A DNA stretch of 64,000 bases, from NCBI GenBank assembly GCA_029783825.1, contig JAREIK010002637.1, positions 62,001 through 126,000 on the forward strand, in the 5' to 3' direction. The DNA is from Sapria himalayana. Taxonomy: Eukaryota; Streptophyta; Magnoliopsida; Malpighiales; Rafflesiaceae. The notes beneath the pieces were generated by a model. It was given only the letters and a program-made list of their open reading frames with translations, did no database searches and was not told the DNA's origin. Below, piece after piece: positions 34,227-47,081 of this stretch; position 1 is the stretch's first letter, and every line of letters starts with the position of its first letter. A program made the translations under genes and the position numbers.

Positions 34227-35260
34227 CTATAACAATTATTGGTGAATTAAGTCAAATAAATGTAAATATCATAATTGGTGAATTATGTCATGATTTTTAG
34301 ATGACTCAAATAGTCGATCTTTTCCTTAATATTGTATAAATGTCTCAGTTTTTCTTTGGATATAATATTCAACAATTATTTTTAGTGTGACTTATTTTCT
34401 TGTCTTGGATGCACTAAACAATAATTCTATACTATTTATTTTTATTATGATATTTTTTTTTCACATTATTTAACAAAATTGTAGTTTTTCTAAATAAAAA
34501 AAGAATATAATTAAGAAATTTCTTTGTAAATCTTTTTTTTTGGGTAATTATATTTTATTGTAAGCTAGAAGAAATATTTATAATTAAGACTATAAAGATG
34601 TATATTTAAGAGAAAGATGGATATCATTACGTCTTAACAAGATGGAAAAATTAATTTTGAAGATATAAATATTTAGAAATAATAATATCTTTCTAAAATA
34701 CATCACTACTAATTATCCTCATTTTTAGAAAATAAAAATAAAAAGTAATCTTTGAAATTAATTAGAAAAAATACCATCTAATAAAATGTAGAAAAATCAC
34801 ATCACATATTACTAGAGGAATATTTTTGTCTCTTTAAATCTCACGTCCTCATTAAATACGTTTATTTCATAAACTTAATTATATGTATTTTTTCTAACTT
34901 AACTTTAAATATAATTTGTCAAATTAATTTTACAAATATGGCAGAATCCTAGTTAAAGTTTATGTCCAAAAACACTATCGTCCTCTGTCGTCCATCACCT
35001 ATGGTTTCTGTTCAAAAATGTTTTTGCGCACCACCACTATGCATGCTATCATGGACCTATGGTTGCATGCACCTGTTTCTCCCAATGGCGTGTGCCTTTG
35101 CTACCGCCACTATGTGTGGATGCTGTCAACACTGCATATACTTCTTGTACCATTACAACTTGCTCTTGTTGCTACTAATTGAGTCTGCTCATCCTCTGTC
35201 ACTGACTTAATCTTTAACTTCTTGGATGTTGTTAAGTCTGCCTCTTGCTTACCTTGTAAG
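34227..35260. other. intronic DNA, nothing recognised
   Basis: AT-rich to about 34950, then a more balanced stretch (34960-35260) with an 82-residue ORF (34962-35210) that is Cys- and Leu-rich but matches no family I know. The last ~45 bp (TTCTTGGATGTTGTTAAGTC onward) resemble the internal edge of the gypsy LTR at 51296-51336, so it may be a gypsy leader fragment. Confidence 0.4.
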
Positions 35261-35560
35261 TAGAGGTGTCAACCGGATCATGCATCCTTGGCATGACCCA
35301 TGGCACGACACGGTCTAGGATCATGCCGATTTCCAGGCACTATTGTTGTGCTTGGTTGCTGTAAGCCGTGACTCTTGCCAAGGCAGGCATGACTTGCATG
35401 CCTGGTTCAGTGGCATTGTCCATCGGCTTGGGCCCTAGCGATTCGGGGCTAAGCATGGGTGATTTTAAAAAAACCTGCCATGTAAGCTAGATTCCATTTT
35501 CATAATCGGGCGGTCTCACTCTGTTTGTTCCATTTTCATACAATAGGCTCTAACAGGGGT
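35261..35560. mobile_element. small hAT element, right end unclear
   Basis: Starts TAGAGGTGTCAACCGGATC at 35261 and continues with GGCACGACACGG, GGCATGACTTGC and CTTGGGCCCTAG-type sequence typical of the family. The right terminus is lost or degenerate near 35560, where GGGCCTAGCCCATTGCTGCC occurs. Confidence 0.6.
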
Positions 35561-36576
35561 AGCAATGGGCCTAGCCCATTGCTGCCCTTACCAGATATTT
35601 ATTTTAAAAAAAATATATATTACTAATATTGTAGTGGCTGTCGAATTACATCCAATGACTATTGGCTATCATGAATATGGCTAATTATCTTTTAAAAAAA
35701 TCAAAAAAATAATGATAAAAAAAATTTCAGATTTTTGATTTCTATTCTTCTCTATAAATGGTAGATTTTTCATTCTAAAATTCTTGTCATGTATTTTTCT
35801 ATTCTTTGTGAATTACGCTCTCCTCTCTATCTCTACTTCATTGAAATTATAATATTTTATATATTATTTTTATATAATTAATAAAGTAATTATTTTTCTT
35901 AAGAATTATGACTTATGATTTTTACTTACACATAGAATAGATGATGGTGTGAGTGTGTATATGCAACTTGTCTCGAGGTTATATTTTAAAAGTTATATAG
36001 ATTTCACAACAAAGTTGTCTATGGTAATTGTATGTTTTTTGTTGATTATTTTTTTTTGAGTTTTTTTTATTTTATAATTTATTTAAAAAATATAAATAAT
36101 TAAAAAAAATATCATATAGTGAATTTAATGATATTAAATATAAAATTGACATAGATGTAAATAATAATGATAACTCTACCAAAATGTCCAATATCAAAAC
36201 TATATTTCTTCAATGACTTCTATCCAAACTCATTTGTCATCTAAAAAATAAAATTTAAACTAAAATTATTAGTATGAACTCACTTTAAAATAATAAAAAC
36301 TAAAAATTTTAGAAGTATTGATGAAGTATCGATATACTATTTACATGTAAGAGTGCAAGTAAGATTGAGCATCTAAAGAGATATGTCAATTAATGTATAA
36401 AAAAATATGGTGTATTAGATTCAAAAAAAATTTAACTTAGTGGTAGACTCTTTCAAGTTAAACCTAATTCAGTTTTGTTGAACCCCATTATATTTCATAA
36501 TGATTTTAGGAGAGAAGACATGACTAAATTGATTATTTTTATAAATTTTTTGATTAAATTTTCAGATGATTTTAGA
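35561..36576. other. AT-rich intronic DNA, nothing recognised
   Basis: AT-rich, no supported ORF or terminal motif. Confidence 0.5.
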
Positions 36577-38892
36577 TAGAGGTGTCAAACAAGCGTGCTG
36601 TCCTGGCACTACTCAATTTTTGGTGGTCCAATTGGGCCATCGTGATGTGCTTGACATTGTACGAAATAATTTGGCCAGCCCAACATGGCCCACCGACTCG
36701 AGTATGGTTGGATTCGTACCAAGTTGTGCTCGGCCATGCCAAGTCAGGAAAACTGGATTTTTCCTTGGTTTTTTTTAGCTTAGCCTAGCCCTAGCATAGC
36801 TAGTTGTCTAGGTCTTGGGACTTCGAGTTCAAGTTCGAGATCGACTCGCATAATCACCCTGACTCATTGTATCGGTCTCGGAATTGTGGAAATGGAATGT
36901 GGATAAATTAATTTATAATTTTCTTTATAAATTTTATATTTAAAATTAATATTTGAGTTTGTTGACCCCCTTCATAATTACATTATTTATTTTAAGTTAA
37001 TATTTAAGTTAATATTTGTGCGAGTGCGATATTATATTATATTACATTATTTATTTTACATAATGACATAAATGATAAATCACAAAAAATATCAAAAAAA
37101 TGCATCAATTCTTCATTTATCATCCAATGCAAAAATAAATAAAATAATACAATGTCATAACTCACAAATCATAATAATAATAATAATGCAAACAGCAAGG
37201 TCAACTGTCTTAATCTCAATGTCAACCGATAAAAGTTTGCAACTGGTCATCATCTTCATTACCATAGCATAAGCTTCTGATTATATTACTAGTGGTGAGA
37301 TCAACCTCCTCAAAGTCTCATGAGTCATCATTTGCTAGCAACTCATTCGCTCTTGTTCCAGCATGATTATGGATGCCTAACCTTGAAATTTCTCAATTTT
37401 TTATGTATACTAGTGCCTCAATGATATTTGATCATAATATTGTTCTCCTATCCGAAATCAAATTGACTACAATAGAAAAAACAGACTTAGATGCTACACT
37501 CGATACTAAAGGAGTCAGTAGATTCTATGTCATCTTAGATAGTATGAGATATGTGGACTTGTATGATTTTTAATATTATTAAATATTTAGATTTTTGTTA
37601 TTATTATGTGATAAAATTGAATAGTAATTAGTATCTAAGTACCAAGATAGTGCATTCCTATTCGACGGTCTACCCTGTCATTTCTTCATTGTTAACTGAA
37701 TAGAGAAGTCATCATCTCTAACTAAGGTATCTATGTTCGTACTCGGAGTCTGACTACAACTACAACCATACTTAGTATCATAGCATGTAAAAAATTCAGT
37801 TAACTTCTCATGAATGAACTCTTTAGGATAATAATCATGATTCATGCACAAAAATATTTATGTCAAAATATTCTTTACCCCTTATATCTTAATCCCATAG
37901 TCCATGCAGATAGTCATATAATAAAGAGATGAAATGATGAATCATTATTTTAAGTATTTAGTTTTTATCTCAACTGTCATGTAACTAAATGTCTAGTCAT
38001 CTCAAAACTTTCTAAACATGTTATTAATATTATATATGTATATGATTGCAATGCAAATCATGAGAGTATAAACTGACAAATATATATTTGTCATATCATA
38101 AAAATTTTTTAGGAATTTCATAAATAAAATTTTTGTATTTTAATCAGTGTTGTCAATAATATGTTTGTCACTTTTATTATTAATAAAATTGGATATCACG
38201 TATTCATATCTAACACAACAAATATTAGGTATGTGTAATTTCAACAGTGTCATATTTGTTTGAAATTTTTTTTCCAAAGATTCACAGACTAACAAAGACT
38301 ATTAACTCATGTTATTTGTTAGGTATCCGAAGATATTTTAGTTAGTTATGTATTTTTTTTAAAATGAGAGAAACAATTTTTTTTTCTGCTTGTACTATGA
38401 GATTAATAACGTGACATCTATTTAATATGAAAAATCTCTCATAATGATTTGATTTTAATGGTCATAACAAATGTATTAATAGTTACTTTATTACTAGATG
38501 CATTATCGAATGTGATATTATATATTTTATTTTTAATATTTTATTTTTAATATTTTATTTTTTAAATATTTTCATTATGTACTCATATATGCCTTGGCAA
38601 TTATGAGCTAAGAAGCACGGACATGGATACATACACTGGGATACAACACGGCAGGATACTGGGATATGATAAATTTTAAAAAACTAGGATACGATAAATT
38701 TTAAAAAACTAAGATACGGATATGGTTAGGATACGACATAATAAAAAAATAAAAATAAAAATAAATATTATTTTCTGTATAAATATTAGGTATTTTATAA
38801 AATAAAATAAAATAAAATAAAATATTATATTTTATTTTATAAAATAAATATATTATTTTTATTTTATAAAATAAAAATATTTTATTTTATTT

Positions 38893-39013
38893 TATTTTAT
38901 AAGATAATATTTATAATTATCTTATTTTATAAGATAATATTTATAATTATCTTATTTTATAAGATAATATTTATAATTATCTTATTTTATAAAATAATAT
39001 TTTATAATTATCT
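38893..39013. repeat. 30-bp AT tandem repeat, four units
   Basis: Unit TATTTTATAAGATAATATTT plus ATAATTATCT. The first three units are identical and contiguous from 38893; the fourth has small changes. Lies in the AT-rich half of the Mutator-like element. Confidence 0.9.
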
Positions 39014-39150
39014 TATATTATAAAAAATATATATATTTTTATTTTATAAAATAAAAATATTTTATTATATTTTATCAAAATTGTGCTCCCCCAGCTTGCA
39101 GAATCGCGCCCAACCCTGCCGTCCCATAGAATCGGCCATTCAGAGTCATA

Positions 39151-39254
39151 GGCGATGTCGACCACTCGACGTCGTGGGCGATGTCGGCCACTCGACGTCG
39201 TGGGCGATGTCGGCCACTCGACTTCATGGGGGACATCGGCCACTCGACGTCATG
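39151..39254. repeat. 26-bp GC-rich tandem repeat, four units
   Basis: Unit GGCGATGTCGGCCACTCGAC plus GTCGTG, starting at 39151, 39177, 39203 and 39229 with few substitutions. Lies in the GC-rich half of the Mutator-like element. The overlapping ORFs on both strands are artefacts of the repeat. Confidence 0.9.
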
Positions 39255-39611
39255 GGAGATGTTGGACGTCGACATTTTCGGTATGGATACGACATTCGAC
39301 ACATCTGTCAAATATGCCACTTGGCATATCAGACACGGATTGGTCAACGATATGCCATGTGGGGTATCGGACACGTATCAGGGCCGTGTTCACATGTCGG
39401 TCACATGGACGCGACTATAAGGAGCAATATCCGTGCTTCTTTGATTATGATGATGAAAAATTTGAGAATTCTAAAATTTATTTATTTAATATTCATTTAG
39501 AATCTTTATAGTGGGCGGTGAAGCATGCACAAAATGTATTATTTGGACTAGTCTAGATATTGGACTTCACAGATATCATACATTATATTTCCTAAATTTA
39601 TTAGTTACTAC

Positions 39612-40129
39612 TAAATGTGTCAAATAGGGTGGGTCGGCTTGGCATGGCTCGGTCTGATTCGGTCGTGCCTGGCCCGACACAATTCTGGTGCCTGCCTCGT
39701 GGGCATGACACGAGAGACGTGCCTGATGTCCGACGAAATGTTGGCTGACGAAACGATGTCTTCGGCAGACAAAATGATGCTCGACGGGGGACTACGTGGC
39801 ATCGCTCGATGGGCGATGGCTCAGCAGGCTCGACGGGGATGGAGGCGCCATGGCGCAGCGACACTGTTTCTCAAATCCTAATTTTAAAAAATAACTTTAA
39901 CCTAAATCTATCCCAACCCGAGTAGACCCTAGCTGACTCAGCCAGAATTAGCATGAACCTAGGCTGATTTTGGACCACGAGCCATACTGGGCATGCACTC
40001 CAAATTATCATGCCGTGCCTGGCATGACACGGCACTGAAGCGTTCCATGCATGGCACGACACACGAGCTTGGGTGGGCCTGGAAAAAAATGGGTCGGGTT
40101 GGTTTGGCTAGGTCCTTTTAACACCTCTA
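39612..40129. mobile_element. small non-autonomous hAT element, 518 bp
   Basis: Starts TAAATGTGTCAAATAGGGTG and ends TTTTAACACCTCTA, with GGCATGGCTCGG and CATGCCGTGCCTGG-type subterminal sequence. No convincing 8-bp duplication remains. It lies inside the antisense hAT copy, close to the Mutator-like element. Confidence 0.78.
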
Positions 40130-40945
40130 GTTTTATTTATTTTCTAATTTATAGTATTTTAGTCGTTCCTAAATGTAGACATGCGAATCTTACAATATAC
40201 ATGCTACAAATAAGTCTGTATTATATTGATCATCATTGGATTCTTTTAAAATCTAATTGGAAGATTTATCGTGATAATCAGTTTGACTATGTCTTCACTC
40301 ACTAACTCATGGTGGTATATGAAGTGGGTCAATATAGAAGCTAAACTAGATCCAACCTTAAAGATCCTATCGTTCAGTTGGGTTTACCTAGGATCTAATG
40401 TACCGTTGGGTCAGTATTTTTTGAAGTATTGTTCGACATGCCTCTTTAGGTGCCCAGTCTCACAAGTATTCATATAGATTAGTATTTTCTTATAATATTT
40501 GTATTATATTAATTCTTTTTTATTATTTCTAATATTTTTAATTTGTATTTTATTAAAGTGAGTTCAAATTAAAGATTTTATTCTAGTTTTTTTTATTTTT
40601 TAGATATTTGATTCAAGTTCTTGAGAGAAAATATGATTTTGGTCTAAGACCTTTTCATAGGCCTAGAATTAATGTTAATCTCATTTTTGTCTTTAAATTT
40701 AAAATTTCTCATTTTATATTATATTAGTTTATTAATTTATAATTATATTCTAAATTCTATTAATTAAATATTATTGATATTAATTTTTAATAAATATTAA
40801 AATTTAAAAAATAATACTTATTGTGCCATTTATGGAATATCGATCTTGAGAGAGTAGGAATTAGGATAGAGAAAGATAGGAGGGTGAGGTGAGATTTGAG
40901 AAGTGATATTGAGAGAAATGAGGAGAAAATATATATAAATAAGAA

Positions 40946-43043
40946 AAGTGATGAACTTATTATTGACAATTCAAATTGTGATATAATAATTTTTTATATG
41001 AAAATTTTGAAGATTTTCTATGTACGATGAATATGTATTTGTTTGTAAACACTCTTACTACTTGCATTGAACTTACATGCATGTATAATATTTATAGCAT
41101 GTTTAGCAAGTATAGATATCACTCTATATTTAAATTTTGAGTATATACATGGATATTATATTTGATGATAATGACTTTTTTATTCAGTTAATCAGAGACA
41201 AATAACAGAGTGGTCTATTGAATATGAGTGAGCTGTTTCGGTACTTATATATTGATTACTATTTTTTATTATATGATAATAATAAGAATTTGGATATTAT
41301 ATATTGATATAAATTATATGAATTTATCAATCCTATGCTATCTAAGATGTCATATAATTTACTGATTCTTCTAATATTTAACGTAACATTGAAGGTTTTT
41401 TTTTAGTGTAGCTAATATTATTTCAGATTGAAAATCAAAATTGTGACCAAATATCATAGGGACATTTACATGCATAAATGATTGAAAAAATTATAGGTTG
41501 GGCATTTATGATAAGGCACGGGAGATAATAACGAATGATGATTCACGGGACATAGAGATCAAGGATATTGAGGGCACTAGCAATATCTTCAGACATATTC
41601 ATGATGATGATAATTTATAATTTTATTTGATGTATGATATCACAAATATAAATTAATCATTGATGATTCTTGAGTCATGTGATATTATTACTATATTATA
41701 ATATTAGTGTTTATTTATTTGTATTATTTTTTATTATATTATGATTTATGTATTATTAATGTATTAGATATTTGTTTGTAAACAAAATTACTATTTGCAT
41801 TGCACTTAGGTTCATGTATAATATTGGTAGCATATTTAATAAGTATAGATGTCATTCTGTATTTAAACTGAGTAAAGACAAATATTATATTTGGTAATAA
41901 TGACTTCTCTATTTAGTTAACCAGGAATAAATAACAGGGTGATCCGTTGAATAGGAGCGAGCTATTTTGATTCTTAAATATTGATTACTATATTATCTTA
42001 TTACATGATAATAATAAGAATCTGGATATTTTGTTATGATATAAATCATATGAATTTATCAATTCTATGCTATCTAAGATGTCACGTAATCTACTGAACC
42101 TTCTAGTATCTAACGTAGCATTTTTTTTTATGGTATCAAATATTATTTCAAATTGGAAATCAAAATTATGACCAGATATCACAAAGACACTTATACATAA
42201 ATGACTGAGAAAATTCTAGGTTAGACATTTAGGATAAGACACGAGAGATGATAATGGATGACGATTCATGAGAAATGGAGATCAAAGATATTGAGGGTAC
42301 TAACAATATCTTCAGATGCATTTATGATGATGATGATTTATATTTTCATTTGGTGTACGATATCACAAATATAAATTAATTATTGATGATGCTTGATTCA
42401 TTGTCATATTGATACTAGATTACAATGCTAGTGTTTTTTATTTTTATTATTTTTTATTACATTATGATTTATGTACTATTGATGTATTAGATATTGGATT
42501 AGAGTTATTATTATTTTTATTTTTGAATTTTTTTTTCAATATGATATACGTATTATTTATAATATGCTTCTGATCAATTAATATTTTATTGAAATTAAAT
42601 AATATTTTTAATTTTTTATTTGAGCAAAATTAAATGTATTGTTAAGTCATGATCATGTCATCTCGATTTAAAATTAAAATTTATATTCAAATTTAAAAGT
42701 AAAGCTCGATCCCTCCAAAAAGCCAAAAAAAAAAAAAAGAATAAGTTCATGTTGGCTCAAAGTGGTCCAAGTTAGTACGTCTTGTTCCAGACCCGACATG
42801 ACTCTCTAACCCGCCCCACCCAGGCCCGACATTGCCCAACATGGCTTGCTCCAAACCTAATAAATAATGACATGGTCCGCTCTAGGCCCGATACAAGAAG
42901 ACATGGCCCAATACTTTGCAGGCCAACTATGTCATGTTGAGCCACCTTTTTGGTTAGTTTGTCATGCTTGTTTTGGCAAGATGACACAACTTTGTCATAC
43001 TAAAATAGGTTATGCCGGTGCGACATGACCTATTTGACATCTC
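40946..43043 (+). pseudogene. decayed sense hAT copy with internal tandem duplication
   Basis: Sense-strand relative of the hAT transposase, starting at GTGATGAACTTATTATTGAC (matches 48183-48202). The region coding SELSRYLDTDYC..LLQWWKSYE..PVLSRMARDLL occurs twice: about 41030-41680 and about 41762-42400, so roughly 700 bp is tandemly duplicated. An AT-rich 3' part, a GC-richer subterminal block (42700-43030) and the terminus TATTTGACATCTCA complete it at about 43043. Frames are broken throughout. Confidence 0.75.
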
Positions 43044-43053
43044 AACTTATAAC

Positions 43054-43413
43054 TACAAGTGATGCTCAACTTTCACAAATAGTTTATGAGCAAGGGGAAC
43101 TAAAAAAATACTAAAAAGGCTTGGTATTCAAACAAAAATTTATAGTTTGGTGATTTGCAAATGAGATCACTTCATCTTTTATAATTATTAATTGAATCAT
43201 CTAGAATTTTAGAAGGTTCTAGACACTTTACAAAACTCAAAAAGTCTTAGAAAGTTTTAGATGTTTTATTTCTCTAAAATCTTTTATACTTTGCTTAAAA
43301 AGAGAAGTTTTTTTATATTTCTAGAACCCTCTTACCTCTTTATAAAAATTTTCTAAGGATTATTTGCCTCCATGTAATAGAGGGAGGGGCTCTCCATAAG
43401 TACTTGTATGATA
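43054..43413 (-). repeat. 3' LTR of the gypsy element
   Basis: About 360 bp, pairing with 51331-51698: shared words ACAAGTGATGCTCAA/GCAAGTGATGCTCAA, GGTTCTAGACA, TACTTTGCTTA against CACTTTGCTTA, ACTAAGGATTATTT against CTAAGGATTATTTGCCTC, and CTCCATAAGT near the end. Clearly diverged, so the insertion is old. Confidence 0.82.
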
Positions 43414-43640
43414 TTTTCTTCCACCAATGATGCAGATGCCCTCTTTGGTTCTTCTGAATGAAATTGCTCAATCTATTTTTGGAACTGCCATAATATTTTT
43501 GTTGGCACTCAGTTGGTTTTGTTTTTTGGTAATTCTTTCCATTTTGCTAAGTATTTATTGGTTCTTATATTCTAATTTGCCATAATGTAATTCATCTCTT
43601 TGTCATAAGATATCACTATTGTTGTTGGTTCTCTCATAGA

Positions 43641-46310
43641 AATTATTCGGCCTAATTTTTCTTATCTTTATGATTAAGTTTGATATTATTAATATGAAAG
43701 ACATAATAAATTTTTAGTCTCGGTGGTAGCTCAATCTTGTATGACACCTTACCAACTTGTCAAAATATGAGAAATGAATTTTCATAATTTCTTACAAGTC
43801 TTTTATGCATCTTTTGAAATGACTTGAATTATTGTGGTATGTGTTTGATAAGAACCAAGTCTATATCATGGAATTAGATATGTCATCTCTTTTTGTTAGC
43901 CTATTTTTTCATTTTACTAATAGCATTCTCTAAATATGAGCATACTATGCTAGCATGTTCATGCTTACCCTTATAAAGTTTGTAAGTTATTAGGCTCTTG
44001 TTTATGTAACCTCCAACTAGGGTATGAGGAATCATCGATTGTTGTCTCATGACTATCTTGAATGAATTCTTCTCGGTTGTTGTCTCATGACTATTTCAAA
44101 TGGATTTTTTTCGGTTGCTTCACTTTTTTATAGATTGTAAGAGAAATGAGTCACATATAGTAATTTTGCTTAGTCAGCCTGATTAGTAATCGCAAATTAT
44201 CTTAAATATAGCTTTAGTAATGTATTTATATGTTTTGTTTGCTCATCAGTTTGAAGATAAAAATTAGTAGAGAACTAGAGTGTCACAATGTCGAGTGTGA
44301 GAGTTTCATCCAAATTTTTTTTGTAAAGTATAAATCATGATCACTTATAATGAATTTTAGTAGCTTTGAATATTTTATTATATTCTTTAATAATAGTCTA
44401 GACATTTCTTCTATTTTGTAATTTTTAGGACTTGTTATAAAAGTAATATATTTTGAGAAACAATTCACCATTACCATGATTGATCCCATGTCTTTCTGAT
44501 ATGGGTAAGTTAATTATGAAGTCTATGGTGATGCGTTTCTAAGGATGCTCTGCTATATGTAGTGGCTCCAACAATCTCATGTGATGATATTATTTTACTT
44601 GATATGTAAGGTCATTTTTTCTTTGTATATGATAAATCATCTTCTATATAGAATTATTGTATTTCTCTCGTAAATTAGGGAAATGAGAATATTTATCACT
44701 AAATCATGTTGTAATCTCTTCTTTATGAGATTCTTTATCTTTTCCTAGAGCTGACTAGTCATGGATACTAATTTTATTTTGCAACTTAAGACATTAATCA
44801 TATGATTAATGGTGTTTGTCTTATATTCTAATGTATAATCAAACTTAGATAGGATGTTTTGCCACTTTGCTTGATTGATGCATAATTTCTACTGGATCTA
44901 GAAATGACTAATTGTAATGTTGTTCATCTTTACTATGAAATACGATCCAAGTATATATTGTCTTCATGTTCGCAATTAATGAATAGTTCCTATCATCTCA
45001 TTCTCTTGGATCATATATTGCTTCGCTATTTAATTATGTTTATGGCTTTTAAAAACTATGAGGTATCTTTCATGTATAAGAATTTCTCCAACAACAAAGT
45101 CAGAGGTATCAATGTGTATCTTGAATACCTTGGTGTGGTCAGATAGTCCCAATACTAACTTTTTAACTACAATATTCTTCAAGCCTTCAAAGGTTTGTTG
45201 GTATTTTTTATTATATGGCAATGCATTATTCTTCTTAAGATGATTCATCACTGGATATGTTCTTGTTGAATATCCTGAGTCGATGATTGTAGTTAATTAT
45301 GTTCTTATTCATTGTGATGCTTTAGTTGAGTGATCTCATTCGTGAATAGTTTTAATCTTGTTATTATTCATCTTGAACTTCATATCTTTAATGTGATATC
45401 CAATAAATTAATTTCTTCTAGAGTATATTAATATTTCTCCCTTTTGACGTATAGTTCATTTTGTCTTAATAGATAAAATATTTTATTTAGATGATAAATA
45501 TATTTTTCTAGAGTATTACTATATATAATAATATCATATAGATATACTACGACAAATTTATTCAGTGAAGGGTAGAACATATTATTAATAAAACTATAGA
45601 ATGTAGTTGGTGTATTAGTAAGATCAAATGACGTCACTAGGAAATCATATGAGCTAAATCTTGTTGCGCACGTTATTTTTGGTTTATCCATTTCAGTTAT
45701 TCTTACTTGATAGCATCTTGATTGTAAGTCTAATTTATTAAAATATCATGCTTTACCTATTTGGTGAAATGGATTATTAATAAGAAAAATTAGACTTATT
45801 TTTTATCATCACTTTGTTGGGTTTTCTGATCGTCAATGCACATCTGTAAAGACATTTTGCTTCTTTTAGAATAAGTAGAAACATCCAACAACTTATTTAA
45901 TTGACTTATTAACTCCAATTTTGGGAGTGTTTACCTGTAGGGGCACAATAATTAGGGATTTGACTCTTCTTGGTGGGATTTTTGTGGAAAGTTCCAATGA
46001 TATTATATCTTTAAACTTGCCTAGTACCTTCTTGATTTTCATGAACATAAAATCTTTTATATGATAATCATATTTTTTTTAAGAGCCATCAAGTAAGTCA
46101 TCTTATTCTTTTATATCTTCTTCTTTAATTGCATAACTGATAGTATGTGAATCTTAGTATTACCTTTCAATGATTCTGGTAATCATATATGATGTCTCAT
46201 TTTCTAAAATTGTCATCGAGCGTTGAAAAAGTAAGTGCACAAATTTTATCTAGTATATGAAATCTATACTGATCATTATCTTGGAGTCATTAATGATAAC
46301 TATTGCATAA
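43641..46310 (-). pseudogene. gypsy pol remnants (protease, RT, RNase H, integrase)
   Basis: Minus-strand islands. Protease-end/RT lead-in (46060-45900): KFKDIISLELSTKIPPRR, the conserved gypsy linker. RT (45691-45428): FDLTNTPTTFYSFINNMF, VVVYLYDIIIYSNTLEKYI (active-site Y-DD degraded to YLYD) and NELYVKREKY. RNase H (45251-45030): FEGLKNIVVKKLVLGLSDH with IDTSDFVVGEIL. Integrase core (44489-44283): GSIMVMVNCFSKY and FIISDHDLYFT. Stops lie between and within islands; reading frames are not continuous. Confidence 0.87.
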
Positions 46311-46536
46311 CCGTGCATCTCTCTCTCGGCCCGGCATGAGGCACGGCACGGTTCGGCCGTGCCTGGGCCAGCCCTGCACGTTTTTGAACCGGGCCCGTGT
46401 CGTGCCTGGCCCGGCACGGCTCGTGCCGTGGCACGACACGCCGGCACGGGTCCTTCCCGTGTCGGTTTGAGCTCACGCGCCACGTGGGCACGCGTGGGTG
46501 AGAGCGTGACCCTGCCCCTGCCTAAAAAAAGATCGC

Positions 46537-46689
46537 GGGTCGGGTCTGATTTGACCCGACCCACGGTCCCGATACCCGACCCAATCCCAACGAGAAAAAA
46601 AAATTCAAATATAATTGAATTTCAGCCGTTGGATTCGCCTCCAACGGCTAGGGGGCAGAATCCGACGGTCCTCGTGATTCTGCCCCCTA
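46537..46689. repeat. cluster of three inverted repeats in the hAT 5' region
   Basis: Three consecutive perfect hairpins. Arms GGGTCGGGTC (46537-46546/46553-46562), 6-base loop. Arms AGCCGTTGGA (46624-46633/46640-46649), 6-base loop. Arms TAGGGGGCAGAATC (46649-46662/46676-46689), 13-base loop. The first recurs, with changes, in the small hAT at 15606-15630. Confidence 0.88.
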
Positions 46690-47081
46690 AATATATATTA
46701 AAAATTCAAAAAAATAATAATAAAATATCTTTTTTTATAAAAAATTAATATATTTAATCTATAAATTCTACCCCTCCCTATAACATTTATGTTTTTCAAA
46801 AACATAAATTCTTTCAAAACTCTCTCACATAAATCGTGCATCTCTCTCTCGGGCCTCAGGATTTTGCTTTCGGCTTGGATTTTCGTGAAACTCGACTTGA
46901 GTTTTGATCATCAGAGCTTGCTGTGGTGCACCTTGCACGTGACGGACCTCATTGATTTTACCGGGTAATTTATTTTACATTGTTTTTCACTTTCTCTCTC
47001 TAAAGTTTCTCTCTCTAGAAAAAAATTGAAAAAATAAAAAAACATAAAAAATGATAAATACTCCTGACACGTATTTAAATT

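Larger units (their letters stand above)
38608..39442. mobile_element. non-autonomous Mutator-like element, third member, 835 bp
   Basis: Starts CTAAGAAGCACGGACATGG and ends ATATCCGTGCTTCTTT. Flanking 9-mers AATTATGAG (38599-38607) and GATTATGAT (39443-39451) agree at seven positions, a degraded 9-bp target duplication. Same two-part interior as the 12.2-kb member: AT-rich then GC-rich. But here different internal repeats have expanded (30 bp and 26 bp). Confidence 0.82.
36577..40485 (-). pseudogene. antisense hAT copy, nearly full extent, twice interrupted
   Basis: Begins with the hAT right terminus in antisense (TAGAGGTGTCAAACAAGCG) at 36577. The complement of the C-terminal dimerisation region is at 37373-37573: its + frame SEIKLTTIEKTDLDATLDT parallels the antisense of 1408-1172. 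The complement of the middle region runs to about 38200. The N-terminal region lies at 40271-40485, where the + frame matches the antisense of 47530-47290 (WVYLGSNVPLG against WICLGSKGPG; CLFRCPV against CLLRCPV). A Mutator-like element (38608-39442) and a small hAT (39612-40129) split it. All frames are broken. Confidence 0.75.

Noticed and set aside
34962..35210. 82-aa Cys-rich ORF as a small secreted peptide gene
   Set aside because: No signal peptide, spliced structure or regular Cys pattern; flanked by retroelement-like sequence.
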